This document shows positions 18,246 to 28,522 of a stretch of 64,000 nt of DNA, piece after piece. The first letter of the stretch is position 1. Every line of letters begins with the position of its first letter. The translations under genes and the position numbers were made by a program. The stretch is from an uncultured Bacilli bacterium. GTDB lineage: Bacteria > Bacillota_I > Bacilli_A > RFN20 > CAG-826. The notes under the pieces were generated by a model. That model was not told the origin of the DNA. It made no database searches and saw nothing but the letters and a program-made list of their open reading frames with translations. The stretch is taken from positions 37,554 through 101,553 of the forward strand of contig CALVNF010000004.1 in assembly GCA_944349595.1 (NCBI GenBank), given 5' to 3'.

Positions 18246-19885
18246 TAAACAGATCCACCAATAAATTCTCTAATAAGTGAATTGTTTGGAACGACATTAT
18301 CATCCATGTCTTCAAAGTATTTTAATAATCTCATTAATCTCTCGGCCATTGGGAAATATTCATTATCTTTTGGAATTTGAGTTAAAAGTGGCATTGCATA
18401 TTTTTTAATAACGCATAATTCATATTGTAAAAATGAATTAAATACATAATCAGCATTTTCTTGAGTATCATAAATCCATTTAAATTCACCAGCTCTAACA
18501 TTTTGCCACATGGAAAGAGTTTCTTCAGCTGGTGCATTTCTAAATTTATAATCTCTTACTAATCTTCTTAACAATCTTAAATCTGTTAAAGACATTGGAT
18601 TTTGATCATCAAGATAAATTTGAGCTTGAGGTGCAATATAAATTCTATATTTTTGTTCGTTTGCAATTGAAGAAGTGAGCATATTATTTAAAGCATGAAT
18701 TCCTTCAATAATAATAGGTTCATCTTTTTCAACAGAAATTGTTTTTCCGTCTTCAATTTTTCCAGTTTCAAAATTAAAATGAGGAAGTGTCACTGTTTTT
18801 CCTTGAATTAAATTTAATAAATCATGATTAAATCTTTCAATATTTAAAGCATGAATCGTTTCTAAATCTGGTTTTCCATCTTCTCCAAGAGGAATTTCTG
18901 ATTTAAGTTTGTAATAATCATCAATTGAAATTTTAATTGATTTAATACCACGAGAAAGAAGTTCAATTCTTAATCTATTTGCAAAAGTAGTTTTTCCACT
19001 TGATGATGGTCCAGCAATACAAATTAATTTGATATTATCAATATTATTTTCAATTGCTTGACCAATTTCTGACAACATATGATTATGTCTTGTTTCACAA
19101 ATATTTGCAAAAGCTATATCGCCATAAAAATTTTTAAATTCATTAATTTTTGCAATTGAGTTTGCACCAATTAATTTACCCCATCTAAATGATTCATTTA
19201 ATGTTTTTCCAAAAACTGGAGCATCAATAAATGGAGGAATTTTTCCTTTTTCTTCACTACGAGGATATTGGAGAATTATTCCATCGCTATATAATCTAAT
19301 TTTATAATCAGTTAAATAACCAGTTGAAGGAACCATAATACCATACATATAGTTCATATAACCGTTACAATTATAGAAGTGAACAGTATTTTCAGGTCTG
19401 TATTTTAAGATTTCAATTTTATCTTGATATCCAAATTTTTTATAAATTTCTTTTGCTTCATCAATTGGGGCAATTACCTTTTTAAATTCGTAATCAGCAT
19501 CAACAATCTCTCTCATTTTTTTATCAATTTGTGCAACCATATCAAGAGAAAAAGTAGCACCACTTAATCCTTTTACTTGAATTGATCTTGAAACACTATA
19601 AGACATTCTAAATTGTAAATTTGGATACAATAATTTACATGCCATTGAGAACAAATATCTTAAAGATCTCTCATAAACTGAACATGCATCATAATCATTT
19701 AAATCAAGAAAATCAACTGTACAATCATAATATATTTCATAAGTTAATTCTCTTAATCTATTGTTAACTCTTGCAGCTAAATATTTAGTTTTATCTTCAT
19801 CACGAATTAAATCAATTAGTGCTAATTTGTTTGATCTTATTTTCTTATCAACACCATAATTTTCTATTTTTACTTCAAAGGCCAT
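18230..19885 (-). CDS. Nucleoside (uridine-kinase-like) kinase with N-terminal TGS/ThrRS-like domain
   Basis: A 551-residue cytoplasmic protein. Residues 1-260 resemble the TGS and second domains of threonyl-tRNA synthetase (with CETRHNHML near 262-270, a relic of the HxxxH editing-like site). Residues 285-490 form a uridine kinase/phosphoribulokinase-type P-loop kinase: Walker A AGPSSSGKTTFANRL at 291-305, SIDDYYK, then PIIIEGIHALNN. This fusion is widespread in Firmicutes, usually annotated as nucleoside kinase. A good AAGGAG (complement of 19898-19903) precedes ATG 19885. It ends in TGA, overlapping the convergent DUF5677-like gene by 16 bp. Confidence 0.88.
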   Translation of the reverse strand: MAFEVKIENYGVDKKIRSNKLALIDLIRDEDKTKYLAARVNNRLRELTYEIYYDCTVDFLDLNDYDACSVYERSLRYLFSMACKLLYPNLQFRMSYSVSRSIQVKGLSGATFSLDMVAQIDKKMREIVDADYEFKKVIAPIDEAKEIYKKFGYQDKIEILKYRPENTVHFYNCNGYMNYMYGIMVPSTGYLTDYKIRLYSDGIILQYPRSEEKGKIPPFIDAPVFGKTLNESFRWGKLIGANSIAKINEFKNFYGDIAFANICETRHNHMLSEIGQAIENNIDNIKLICIAGPSSSGKTTFANRLRIELLSRGIKSIKISIDDYYKLKSEIPLGEDGKPDLETIHALNIERFNHDLLNLIQGKTVTLPHFNFETGKIEDGKTISVEKDEPIIIEGIHALNNMLTSSIANEQKYRIYIAPQAQIYLDDQNPMSLTDLRLLRRLVRDYKFRNAPAEETLSMWQNVRAGEFKWIYDTQENADYVFNSFLQYELCVIKKYAMPLLTQIPKDNEYFPMAERLMRLLKYFEDMDDNVVPNNSLIREFIGGSVYQNVL

Positions 19886-19926
19886 AAAATTATAATTCTC
19901 CTTTTTTATTATGTATTCGTGTTTAT

Positions 19927-19932
19927 ATTATA
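19927..19932 (-). promoter_or_regulatory. -10 box for the nucleoside kinase gene
   Basis: TATAAT on the minus strand about 40 bases upstream of ATG 19885, leaving room for the AAGGAG leader. The -35 is unclear. Confidence 0.45.
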
Positions 19933-19979
19933 AAAAAAATAGAGAAAAATAACAACTAAATAGATAATCAAAAAAGGTG

Positions 19980-19985
19980 TATAAT
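19980..19985 (+). promoter_or_regulatory. -10 box of the ATP synthase operon
   Basis: TATAAT preceded by GGTG, the same GGTGTATAAT context as the gmk promoter at 30820-30829. About 85 bases of leader follow before ATG 20072, including AAGGAA at 20044-20049, too far from the ATG to be its ribosome site. No clear -35. Confidence 0.5.
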
Positions 19986-20071
19986 ATCAAGGTGATTTGT
20001 TAGCTTTCAAGTTAATCAAAAATCATATCGATTTAAAAATATTAAGGAATTGCGTAGTTTTTTACTAAAAA

Positions 20072-20434
20072 ATGACTAAAAAAAGGCAGATTTTGTACTA
20101 TATTTTAACTAGTACAATAAATATACTATTAGCTATAATTTCAGGAATTATATTATTTTTTTATGGATATGTAATTGAATTCGTTATTTGTTTTTTAATT
20201 AGTATATTTTTTGGTAGTTTTTTAGTAGTTAGTTTTGAATTAGAAAATAGATTTTTTAACTCAAGATCATTAATATTATTAAATTTGTCAAGGTTATTTT
20301 TAGTATTTTTATGTTTAGTTTGTTGTTTTTGTTATCTATATTTTTGCAATAAAGATATTTACTTTATTTTTACGAGCATAATTGAAATAACTATTATATA
20401 TACTATAATAGTTATCAGATGGAGGTTAGAGTAG
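20072..20434 (+). CDS. AtpI-like small membrane protein at the head of the atp operon
   Basis: A 120-residue protein made almost entirely of four hydrophobic spans (about residues 8-28, 33-53, 65-85 and 90-112) with Lys/Arg-rich ends. Its place just before atpB matches AtpI, which helps assemble or insert the c-ring in other bacteria. Sequence similarity to AtpI is not obvious by eye, so the call rests on position, length and topology. The TAG stop at 20432-20434 is immediately followed by atpB. Confidence 0.65.
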   Translation: MTKKRQILYYILTSTINILLAIISGIILFFYGYVIEFVICFLISIFFGSFLVVSFELENRFFNSRSLILLNLSRLFLVFLCLVCCFCYLYFCNKDIYFIFTSIIEITIIYTIIVIRWRLE

Positions 20435-21163
20435 ATGTTTTTAGCTAGTGGTATTAACATTGATAATATTATTGGTTTTAGAATACCAGGCGAATTTATA
20501 TCTGCTTTAATTGTAATTTTAATTATAATTATTTTGTCTTTAGTTATCGGTTTTAAAGCAAAACGTGCTGATCCGCTTAAAAAACCAAAAGGCATTTTAA
20601 ATATTGCCGAAATATTAGTAAGTTTTGTCGATGATCAAGTATCAAAATTAATGGGACCAAAATTTAAAAACTTCGGCGGGTATGTTTTAGGACTTGGATT
20701 ATTTATCATGTTTGGTTTTATAATTGGACTTTTAGGTTTTCCAAATCCATTTACTTATTTAGGAATTACATTAGCAATTGCTTTATGCACATTAGGTGCA
20801 ATTCATATAACTTCAATGAGATTTAAACATTTGAGTTATTTTAAAAGATATGTCGAACCTTTACCATTCTTTTTACCTATTAATCTAGTTTCAATGTGGG
20901 CTCCTGTATTTTCACTATCTTTCAGATTATTTGGAAATGCATTAGCAGGATATTGTATAGTTACAATTTGTTATTTAGCATTTTCAATACCTGATAGTTT
21001 TTCATTTGGATTTGTGGTCACGCCTTTATTACATGCGTATTTTGATATATTTGATGGTTTAATACAAATGGCTGTATTTACTATGTTAACAATGGTTAAT
21101 GTTGCTCAAGAAGCGCCAGAAAGCGAAGAAGATTCTAAACTTCTAACTGAGCAATTAGCATAA
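20435..21163 (+). CDS. atpB: ATP synthase Fo subunit a
   Basis: Membrane stator subunit forming the ion half-channels against the c-ring. 242 residues with five to six spans. The conserved helix with the essential Arg reads SLSFRLFGNALAGY near residues 162-175, and the last helices carry PLLHAYFDIFDGLIQMAVFTML. GGAGG about 12 bases upstream, inside the preceding gene, directs ATG 20435. The subunit works with a c subunit that carries a Na+-type ion site (see atpE). Confidence 0.96.
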   Translation: MFLASGINIDNIIGFRIPGEFISALIVILIIIILSLVIGFKAKRADPLKKPKGILNIAEILVSFVDDQVSKLMGPKFKNFGGYVLGLGLFIMFGFIIGLLGFPNPFTYLGITLAIALCTLGAIHITSMRFKHLSYFKRYVEPLPFFLPINLVSMWAPVFSLSFRLFGNALAGYCIVTICYLAFSIPDSFSFGFVVTPLLHAYFDIFDGLIQMAVFTMLTMVNVAQEAPESEEDSKLLTEQLA

Positions 21164-21180
21164 AAAGAAAGGAGAAATTT

Positions 21181-21393
21181 ATGGAATACATTGCAATGGC
21201 ATTATTTGGTTTTGCAATAGCACTCGTTGGTATTGGAGAAGCTATTGGAACATTTAAAGCTTTAGATGGAATTGCCAGAAATCCAGAAGCAGGAAGTCAT
21301 ATTAGAACTACCTTAATTATTGGTACTGCTTTAGTTGAAACATGTGCAATTTACATTTTAGTTCTTGGAATTTTGGTTTGGTTTGTTAAGTAA
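21181..21393 (+). CDS. atpE: ATP synthase Fo subunit c with two-carboxylate ion site
   Basis: A 70-residue hairpin of two spans joined by the conserved loop ARNPEA. The ion-binding set can be aligned without gaps to the Ilyobacter tartaricus Na+ c subunit: E20 at its Gln32 position, E53 at Glu65, T54 at Ser66 and Y58 at Tyr70. A carboxylate in both helices with a hydroxyl after the second matches the two-carboxylate Na+ rotor described for Fusobacterium nucleatum. Na+ coupling is therefore likely but inferred. AAAGGAG lies just before ATG 21181. Confidence 0.96.
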   Translation: MEYIAMALFGFAIALVGIGEAIGTFKALDGIARNPEAGSHIRTTLIIGTALVETCAIYILVLGILVWFVK

Positions 21394-21396
21394 TTT

Positions 21397-21993
21397 ATGA
21401 AGAAGAAAATCTTTCTAATTTTAATTTTATTTAATTCTTTTTTGCTAACTTCTTGTTCGGCAATTAGTGAAGAATTTGAAAGTATACCAGATAAATTATG
21501 GCCAAATATTTGGGTTACAATTTCAACAATAATTGCCTTTTTGATTATGGTTTTAATTGTCTTTGTTTTTGCCTATAAACCAGTTAAAAAATTACTCGAA
21601 AAGAGAAAAGATTATATTGAAAAAAATATTCAAGAATCAAAAAAGGCTTTAGACGATGCAAATATGGCAAAAAATAAAGCTCAAGAAGAAATTCAAGATG
21701 CTCATAAACAAGCTGGAGAAATTTTATCAAAAGCTCAACAAGTTGCCTTAGATAATCAAAATAAAATGATGGAAGATACTAAAAAAATGATTGAAGAAAG
21801 ACAAGAACAATCAATCAAAGAACTTAAAAAGAATCGTGAAAATATGCAAAAAGAAATTAACGAACAAATTATTAACAATTCTTTTGATTTAAGTAAAGAA
21901 ATATTAAAAAGAGAAGTTAATCAAGATGATAATGATAAATTAGTTGATGAATTTATCAATAAATTAAATAAGGAAAATCAAAATAATGATTAG
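21397..21993 (+). CDS. atpF: ATP synthase Fo subunit b, lipoprotein type
   Basis: Peripheral-stalk subunit. It begins with a signal peptide and lipobox (LLTSC, Cys 21), followed by a membrane span (about residues 40-62) and a long Lys/Glu/Gln-rich coiled coil (residues 68-190) containing KPVKKLLEKRKDYIEKNI. 198 residues, longer than the usual 155-175 because of the signal peptide. Lipoprotein-type b subunits are known in mycoplasmas and relatives. The 3' end overlaps atpH by eight bases. Confidence 0.95.
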   Translation: MKKKIFLILILFNSFLLTSCSAISEEFESIPDKLWPNIWVTISTIIAFLIMVLIVFVFAYKPVKKLLEKRKDYIEKNIQESKKALDDANMAKNKAQEEIQDAHKQAGEILSKAQQVALDNQNKMMEDTKKMIEERQEQSIKELKKNRENMQKEINEQIINNSFDLSKEILKREVNQDDNDKLVDEFINKLNKENQNND

Positions 21994-22528
21994 AAATAAG
22001 TTATTTCATTTTTCAATTGCTTTATTTGAAGCTGGGAAAGAATTAAATATTCTTGATGAAACTCTTACTAGCTTAAAATTTGTAAGAGATGTTTTAGATA
22101 AGAATGAAAAATTCTTATTGTTTTTTGATTCTCCATTAATTGAAAAAGAAATAAAAAAACAAGTATTTAGTAATGTTTTTAAAGATAGAATTAATAAATA
22201 TGTGACTTATTTCTCTTTTATTTTAATTGATTACAATGTAACGAAATATTATCATCGTATTTATCGTGAATTTAAACATATTTATAATAGAGAAAAAGGA
22301 ATTTTAGAAGGTAAAATTTATACTCCTTTTACACTAAGCGAGGAAAGAGTTTCAAATCTTGAGGCAATTTTTAAAAAGAAATACAATAAACCAATTGAAT
22401 TTCGACAAGTTTATCAAAAAAATTTAATTGGTGGGATAAAAATTATTATTGAAGACCAAATTTATGACTATTCTTTAAATAACAAATTAAACGTTATTAA
22501 AGATAATTTGATTAAAAACATTAAGTGA
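21986..22528 (+). CDS. atpH: ATP synthase F1 subunit delta
   Basis: Joins the b stalk to the top of the alpha-beta head. 180 residues, normal length, helical N-terminal half and a C-terminal strand region ending in [21 protein letters not shown], the hallmark C-terminal motif of delta (usually GG-x6-D-x2-D-x-S). Overlaps atpF by eight bases; AAGGAAA in the end of atpF is its ribosome site. Confidence 0.93.
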   Translation: MIRNKLFHFSIALFEAGKELNILDETLTSLKFVRDVLDKNEKFLLFFDSPLIEKEIKKQVFSNVFKDRINKYVTYFSFILIDYNVTKYYHRIYREFKHIYNREKGILEGKIYTPFTLSEERVSNLEAIFKKKYNKPIEFRQVYQKNLIGGIKIIIEDQIYDYSLNNKLNVIKDNLIKNIK

Positions 22529-22538
22529 GGAAAAATCT

Positions 22539-24041
22539 ATGGTAGACAATCTTGAAGCTTTATCTGGTTTAATAAAAAAACAACTAGAAAATTATGAAGA
22601 TAAAATTGATGTTGGCGATGTTGGAACAGTCGTTACAATTGGAGACGGTATTGCTCAAATTTATGGATTAAAAAATGTAATGATGTCTGAATTACTTATT
22701 TTTCCAAACGATGTTTATGGAATGGTCATGAATTTAGAAGAAAATTCGGTTGGTTGTGTATTACTTGGAAAAGATAGTTTAATTCATGAAGGCGATGTTG
22801 TTAAAAGAACAAACAAGGTTGTAGAAGTTCCAGTCGGTGATGAATTATTAGGAAGAGTTGTTAATTCAATTGGTCAACCTCTTGATGGAAAAGGTGAAAT
22901 TAAAACAAAATCATATCGTCCAATTGAAATGCCAGCTCCAAAAATTATGGACCGTGAGAGCGTTAATTCTCCATTATTAACTGGAATCAAGGCAATTGAT
23001 TCGATGATTCCAATTGGAAAAGGCCAAAGAGAATTAATTATTGGAGACCGACAAACTGGGAAAACAGCAATCGCAATTGATACAATATTAAACCAAAAAG
23101 ATAAAAATGTATATTGCGTATATGTTGCAATTGGACAAAAAAATTCAACTGTTGCTCAATTAGTACAAAAATTACAAGAATTTGGTGCTATGAAATATAC
23201 AACTGTTGTTTGTGCTGGAGCTAGTGAAAGTGCACCTTTACTTTATATTGCTCCATATGCTGCAACAAGTATTGCCGAACATTGGATGCTTCAGGGAAAA
23301 GATGTTTTAATTGTTTATGATGATTTATCAAAACATGCAGTTTCATATAGAACTTTAAGTTTACTTTTAAAGAGATCTCCTGGAAGAGAGGCTTATCCTG
23401 GTGATATTTTCTATATTCATTCAAGATTATTAGAAAGAGCATGTCATTTAAAAAGCGAATTAAAAGGTGGATCTTTAACAGCTTTACCAATTATTGAAAC
23501 TCAAGCTGGTGATATTAGTGCATATATTCCAACAAATGTTATTTCAATTACCGATGGTCAAATCTTTTTAAGTAATGACTTATTTAACAAAGGTCAAAGA
23601 CCAGCAATTGATAGCGGACTAAGTGTTTCAAGAGTTGGAAGTGCTGCTCAATATAAATCAATGAAAAAAGTTTCATCTTCAATGAAAATTGAATTAGCAA
23701 ATTATCAAGAATTATTAGAATTTTCAAGATTTGGTTCTGACTTAGATAAAGTTACAAAAGATATCTTAAAACATGGATCAATATTAATGGAAGTTTTAAA
23801 ACAAAAACAATATTCTCCATTAAGTTTATCTCAAGAAATTGTTGACATTTATATTGCTCAAAATAAGTTAATAGATGATATTGAAGTTGAAAAGGTTCAC
23901 AAGGCATTAAAAAGAATTTCTGAATATATTTATTCTCAAAAAAATGACATATATGAAAAATTAGAAAATGGTCATTTACTAGATGATGAATTAAAACGTG
24001 AAATTGAAGAATGTGTATTAACGGTTAAAAAGGTACTTTAA
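22539..24041 (+). CDS. atpA: ATP synthase F1 subunit alpha
   Basis: Non-catalytic nucleotide-binding subunit of the F1 head, 500 residues. Motifs: [20 protein letters not shown] at the N-terminal barrel, Walker [45 protein letters not shown], the ATPase signature [17 protein letters not shown] and the C-terminal helical domain. GAGG upstream of ATG 22539. No truncation or missing residue noted. Confidence 0.98.
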   Translation: MVDNLEALSGLIKKQLENYEDKIDVGDVGTVVTIGDGIAQIYGLKNVMMSELLIFPNDVYGMVMNLEENSVGCVLLGKDSLIHEGDVVKRTNKVVEVPVGDELLGRVVNSIGQPLDGKGEIKTKSYRPIEMPAPKIMDRESVNSPLLTGIKAIDSMIPIGKGQRELIIGDRQTGKTAIAIDTILNQKDKNVYCVYVAIGQKNSTVAQLVQKLQEFGAMKYTTVVCAGASESAPLLYIAPYAATSIAEHWMLQGKDVLIVYDDLSKHAVSYRTLSLLLKRSPGREAYPGDIFYIHSRLLERACHLKSELKGGSLTALPIIETQAGDISAYIPTNVISITDGQIFLSNDLFNKGQRPAIDSGLSVSRVGSAAQYKSMKKVSSSMKIELANYQELLEFSRFGSDLDKVTKDILKHGSILMEVLKQKQYSPLSLSQEIVDIYIAQNKLIDDIEVEKVHKALKRISEYIYSQKNDIYEKLENGHLLDDELKREIEECVLTVKKVL

Positions 24042-24044
24042 TTA

Positions 24045-24911
24045 ATGGATGGAAATTTAATATCAATTAAATCAAGAATAAAATCTATTGATTCAACTTT
24101 AAAAATTACAAAAGCTATGAAACTAGTAGCTAGTGTTAAATTAAAAAGGTTGAAATCTCTTTTTGACATGAACAATTTATATTATGAACAAATGAAAGAT
24201 ATTCTTTATAAAACTCTTTCTTATTATGATTTAAAAAGTCATAAATTACCAGATTGTTTAAAACAATACGATTCTAATAAAAATTTATATATCATTGTTT
24301 CTTCAACACTTGGTTTATGTGGTTCATATAATTTTGAAATATTTAAAAAATTAGAAGATATTTTAACAAAAGACGATGAACTTTTAGTAATTGGAGAAAA
24401 AGGAATAATGCATTTTAAAAATTTTGAAAACAAAATGTATGATGATTTTAAAATGTTATTATTAAACTTTACATATAATAATGTAAAAAAAATGAGACAT
24501 TTTATTTTCAAAATTTATAAACAAAATAAATATAAAAGTGTTAAGTTAATTTATTCAAAATATATTAACTCACTAACTTTTAAACCAGATATTATTAAAA
24601 TATTACCACTTGAATTTAATTTAGAAGATTACAAAGAAAAGTTCGAATTTAAGCCAATAATAGAACCAAATGTTAATGAAGTTTTAAACAAAATGTTACC
24701 TCATTATGTTGATTCATTGTTGTTTAATAAATTATTAGAAAGCAATGTTTGTGAATATGCATCAAGAAGAAACGCGATGGAGAATGCTACAAACAACGCA
24801 AATGAAATTACAAACGAATTTAAAATTAAATTTAATAAAGCTCGACAAGCCAACATTACTTCTGAAATTATTGAAGTTGTAGCTGGAGCAAATAGTTCTA
24901 AAGGAGAATAA
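24045..24911 (+). CDS. atpG: ATP synthase F1 subunit gamma
   Basis: Central rotor shaft. 288 residues with the two terminal coiled-coil helices: N-terminal SIKSRIKSIDSTLKITKAMKLV, and C-terminal ASRRNAMENATNNANEI through NKARQANITSEIIEVVAGA. The middle Rossmann-like domain is divergent and Lys-rich. It lies three bases after atpA with only a weak ribosome site, so it probably depends on coupled translation. Confidence 0.96.
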   Translation: MDGNLISIKSRIKSIDSTLKITKAMKLVASVKLKRLKSLFDMNNLYYEQMKDILYKTLSYYDLKSHKLPDCLKQYDSNKNLYIIVSSTLGLCGSYNFEIFKKLEDILTKDDELLVIGEKGIMHFKNFENKMYDDFKMLLLNFTYNNVKKMRHFIFKIYKQNKYKSVKLIYSKYINSLTFKPDIIKILPLEFNLEDYKEKFEFKPIIEPNVNEVLNKMLPHYVDSLLFNKLLESNVCEYASRRNAMENATNNANEITNEFKIKFNKARQANITSEIIEVVAGANSSKGE

Positions 24912-26321
<1,410 letters not shown>

Positions 26322-26323
26322 TT

Positions 26324-26740
26324 ATGGAATTTAGATTAAAAATATTTACGCCATATACAAATTATTATGATTCAATGATTCAATCAATGTCTTTAAAAAC
26401 ACCTAATGGTCGAATTGGAATATATTCAAATCATGAAAATATGATTAGTAATGTCGAAATTTCAAATCTAAGAATAATTGAAAACGGAGTAAAAAAGAAT
26501 TTTGCAATTTCAGATGGTGTTTTAGAATTTAAACACAAAGAAAATGAGGCAATTTTAATATTATCTTCAATTGAAAGTGTTGAAGAGATTGATATTGAAA
26601 GAGCAATTAAAGCAAAACAAAATGCAGAAAAATTAATATTAAGTGCAAAAACTGTCAAAGAATTAAGTAATGCTGAAGTAAAATTGAAAAAAGCATTAAA
26701 TAGAATTAGTGTTAAAGGAGGAAATCCTAATGCAAGATAA
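26324..26740 (+). CDS. atpC: ATP synthase F1 subunit epsilon
   Basis: Regulatory subunit at the foot of gamma. 138 residues: an N-terminal beta sandwich (FRLKIFTP, the PNGRIGIYSNHENMI loop corresponding to the usual G-x-GILPNH) and two C-terminal helices that include DIERAIKAKQNAEKLI. It starts two bases after the atpD stop without a Shine-Dalgarno, so translation is probably coupled. Confidence 0.93.
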   Translation: MEFRLKIFTPYTNYYDSMIQSMSLKTPNGRIGIYSNHENMISNVEISNLRIIENGVKKNFAISDGVLEFKHKENEAILILSSIESVEEIDIERAIKAKQNAEKLILSAKTVKELSNAEVKLKKALNRISVKGGNPNAR

Positions 26741-27938
26741 CAACAATAAAATTAATTTCGTGATGATTTCACCAAATTTTCCACCAACTTATTATAGATT
26801 TGCCCAAGCTTTAAAAAATAGAAATATAAATGTTTTGGGACTAGGTGATGCTTATCCACATGAATTAAATGAAGAGTTAAAAAATGCTTTAACTGATTAT
26901 ATTCAATGTTATTCATTGTTTGATATGCATAATTTAATTAATTGTGTTCAATATTATAAAGATAAATATCAACATATTGATTGGATTGAATCAAATAATG
27001 AATTTTGGTTAGAAGAAGATGCAACATTAAGAGAATGGTTTAATGTTAGAACAGGAATTTTCCATTCTGATATTTTAAAATATAAAGCTAAATCTGAAAT
27101 GAAAAAATATTTCCAAGAAGCTGGTGTAAAATGTGCAAAATTCTATCTTAGTGATGATTTTGAAAGTACACAAAAATTTGCAAAACAAGTTGGCTATCCA
27201 ATTTTTGTAAAACCAAACATTGGAGTTGGTGCTGCTGGGACGCACAAAATTAATAATGATAAAGAATTACAAGATTTTTATGAATATAAAGATGACCATC
27301 AATATATTTTTGAACAATACATAGATGGAACAATTTATTCTTTTGATGGAATTACAAATTCAAAAGGTGAAATTATTTTCAAAGTTTGTCATAAATATTT
27401 GGAAGTTATTGATAAAATGGTCCATGAAGATTTAGATGATGCTTATTTTACATTTAAAAAAATTCCACAAAGATTAGATAATATTGGAAAAAAAGTTGTT
27501 AAAGCATTTAATATTAAATCAAGATGTTTCCATATTGAATTTTTTAGATTAAATAAAGATATCCGAGGATTGGGCAAAAAAGATGATTTCATTCCACTTG
27601 AAGTTAATATGAGACCAGTTGGAGGATATACTCCAGATTTAATTTCAATTGCTACAAGTGTTTCGTTTTATGATGTATATGCAGATATGATTGCATATGA
27701 TGAAAATCGTCAAGATATGACTAAAGAAAAATATTTTGCAATGTCTGTTTCAAGAAGAGATAGATTAACTTATAAACATAGCGTTGATGAAATTCTTGAA
27801 AAATATAAAAATGAAATTAAAAATTATGGAAGATATCCAAAATCAATTTCCGATGCAATGGGCGATACATTTTTTATGGGAAGATTTGAAAATCTTGATG
27901 ATGCGATGAAATTTCAAGAATTTATTCGTGAAAAATAA
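26730..27938 (+). CDS. ATP-grasp domain protein
   Basis: A 402-residue cytoplasmic enzyme of the ATP-grasp superfamily, probably joining a carboxylate to an amine or thiol; the substrate is unknown. The N-terminal pre-ATP-grasp Rossmann fold includes NFVMISPNFPPTYYRFAQAL. The ATP-grasp core has YPIFVKPNIGVGAAGTHKI (phosphate lid), FEQYIDGTIYSFDGI and the metal-binding end CFHIEFFR and IPLEVNMRPVGGYTPD. The start is ATG 26730 because AAAGGAGG at 26714-26721 fits it, not the GTG 26709 inside that site. It overlaps atpC by 11 bases and ends the atp transcription unit. Confidence 0.88.
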   Translation: MQDNNNKINFVMISPNFPPTYYRFAQALKNRNINVLGLGDAYPHELNEELKNALTDYIQCYSLFDMHNLINCVQYYKDKYQHIDWIESNNEFWLEEDATLREWFNVRTGIFHSDILKYKAKSEMKKYFQEAGVKCAKFYLSDDFESTQKFAKQVGYPIFVKPNIGVGAAGTHKINNDKELQDFYEYKDDHQYIFEQYIDGTIYSFDGITNSKGEIIFKVCHKYLEVIDKMVHEDLDDAYFTFKKIPQRLDNIGKKVVKAFNIKSRCFHIEFFRLNKDIRGLGKKDDFIPLEVNMRPVGGYTPDLISIATSVSFYDVYADMIAYDENRQDMTKEKYFAMSVSRRDRLTYKHSVDEILEKYKNEIKNYGRYPKSISDAMGDTFFMGRFENLDDAMKFQEFIREK

Positions 27939-27944
27939 TAAATA

Positions 27945-27980
27945 TTTCAATTTTTGATATAAAAATCATATAATAAAGTT
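27945..27980 (+). promoter_or_regulatory. Promoter of ppa, leaderless layout
   Basis: -35-like TTTCAA (27945-27950), an 18-bp spacer and a perfect TATAAT (27969-27974), then six bases to ATG 27981. No Shine-Dalgarno. Confidence 0.65.
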
Positions 27981-28520
27981 ATGAAAAGTAATTTATGGCA
28001 TATTGGTAATTCAAAAAAGATTTCTTCTAATAGATTTTTTGGTTGTGTTGAAATAACAAAAGGATCTAAATGTAAATACGAACTTGATAAAGATACTGGT
28101 GCTTTAAGATTAGATAGAATTTTATCAACATCTACATCCTATCCACATAATTATGGATTTATTCCAAATACTTTATCAAATGATGGTGATCCTTTAGATG
28201 TTTTAATTCTTTGCTCAGAGCCAATCATTCCATTATCACTTGTTGAATGTAAACCAATTGGAGTTTTATTCATGAATGATAACGGAGCTGATGATGAAAA
28301 AATAATTGCTGTATGTTTACAAGATCCATTTTATAACTTATACACAGACATTAAGGATTTTCCAAAACATATTGTTGATGAAATAAAACATTTTTTCTCA
28401 ATTTATAAACAACTTGAAGTCTTAAATGATGTTGAAGTAGAAGAAATCCACGATAGTGAAGTTGCTAAAAAAATAATTCAAGAATCAATTGAAAGATACA
28501 ATAATAAATTTAATAAATAA
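27981..28520 (+). CDS. ppa: Inorganic pyrophosphatase, family I
   Basis: Hydrolyses pyrophosphate to drive biosynthesis. 179 residues, the normal bacterial length. The family signature DGDPLDVLIL with its three metal-binding Asp residues is intact, and SYPHNYGFIPNTL precedes it; the later DDEKIIAV and the Lys/Tyr segment near DIKDFP also fit. Monocistronic, with its own promoter. Its stop is only two bases from the end of the convergent kinase-like gene. Confidence 0.96.
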   Translation: MKSNLWHIGNSKKISSNRFFGCVEITKGSKCKYELDKDTGALRLDRILSTSTSYPHNYGFIPNTLSNDGDPLDVLILCSEPIIPLSLVECKPIGVLFMNDNGADDEKIIAVCLQDPFYNLYTDIKDFPKHIVDEIKHFFSIYKQLEVLNDVEVEEIHDSEVAKKIIQESIERYNNKFNK

Positions 28521-28522
28521 TT

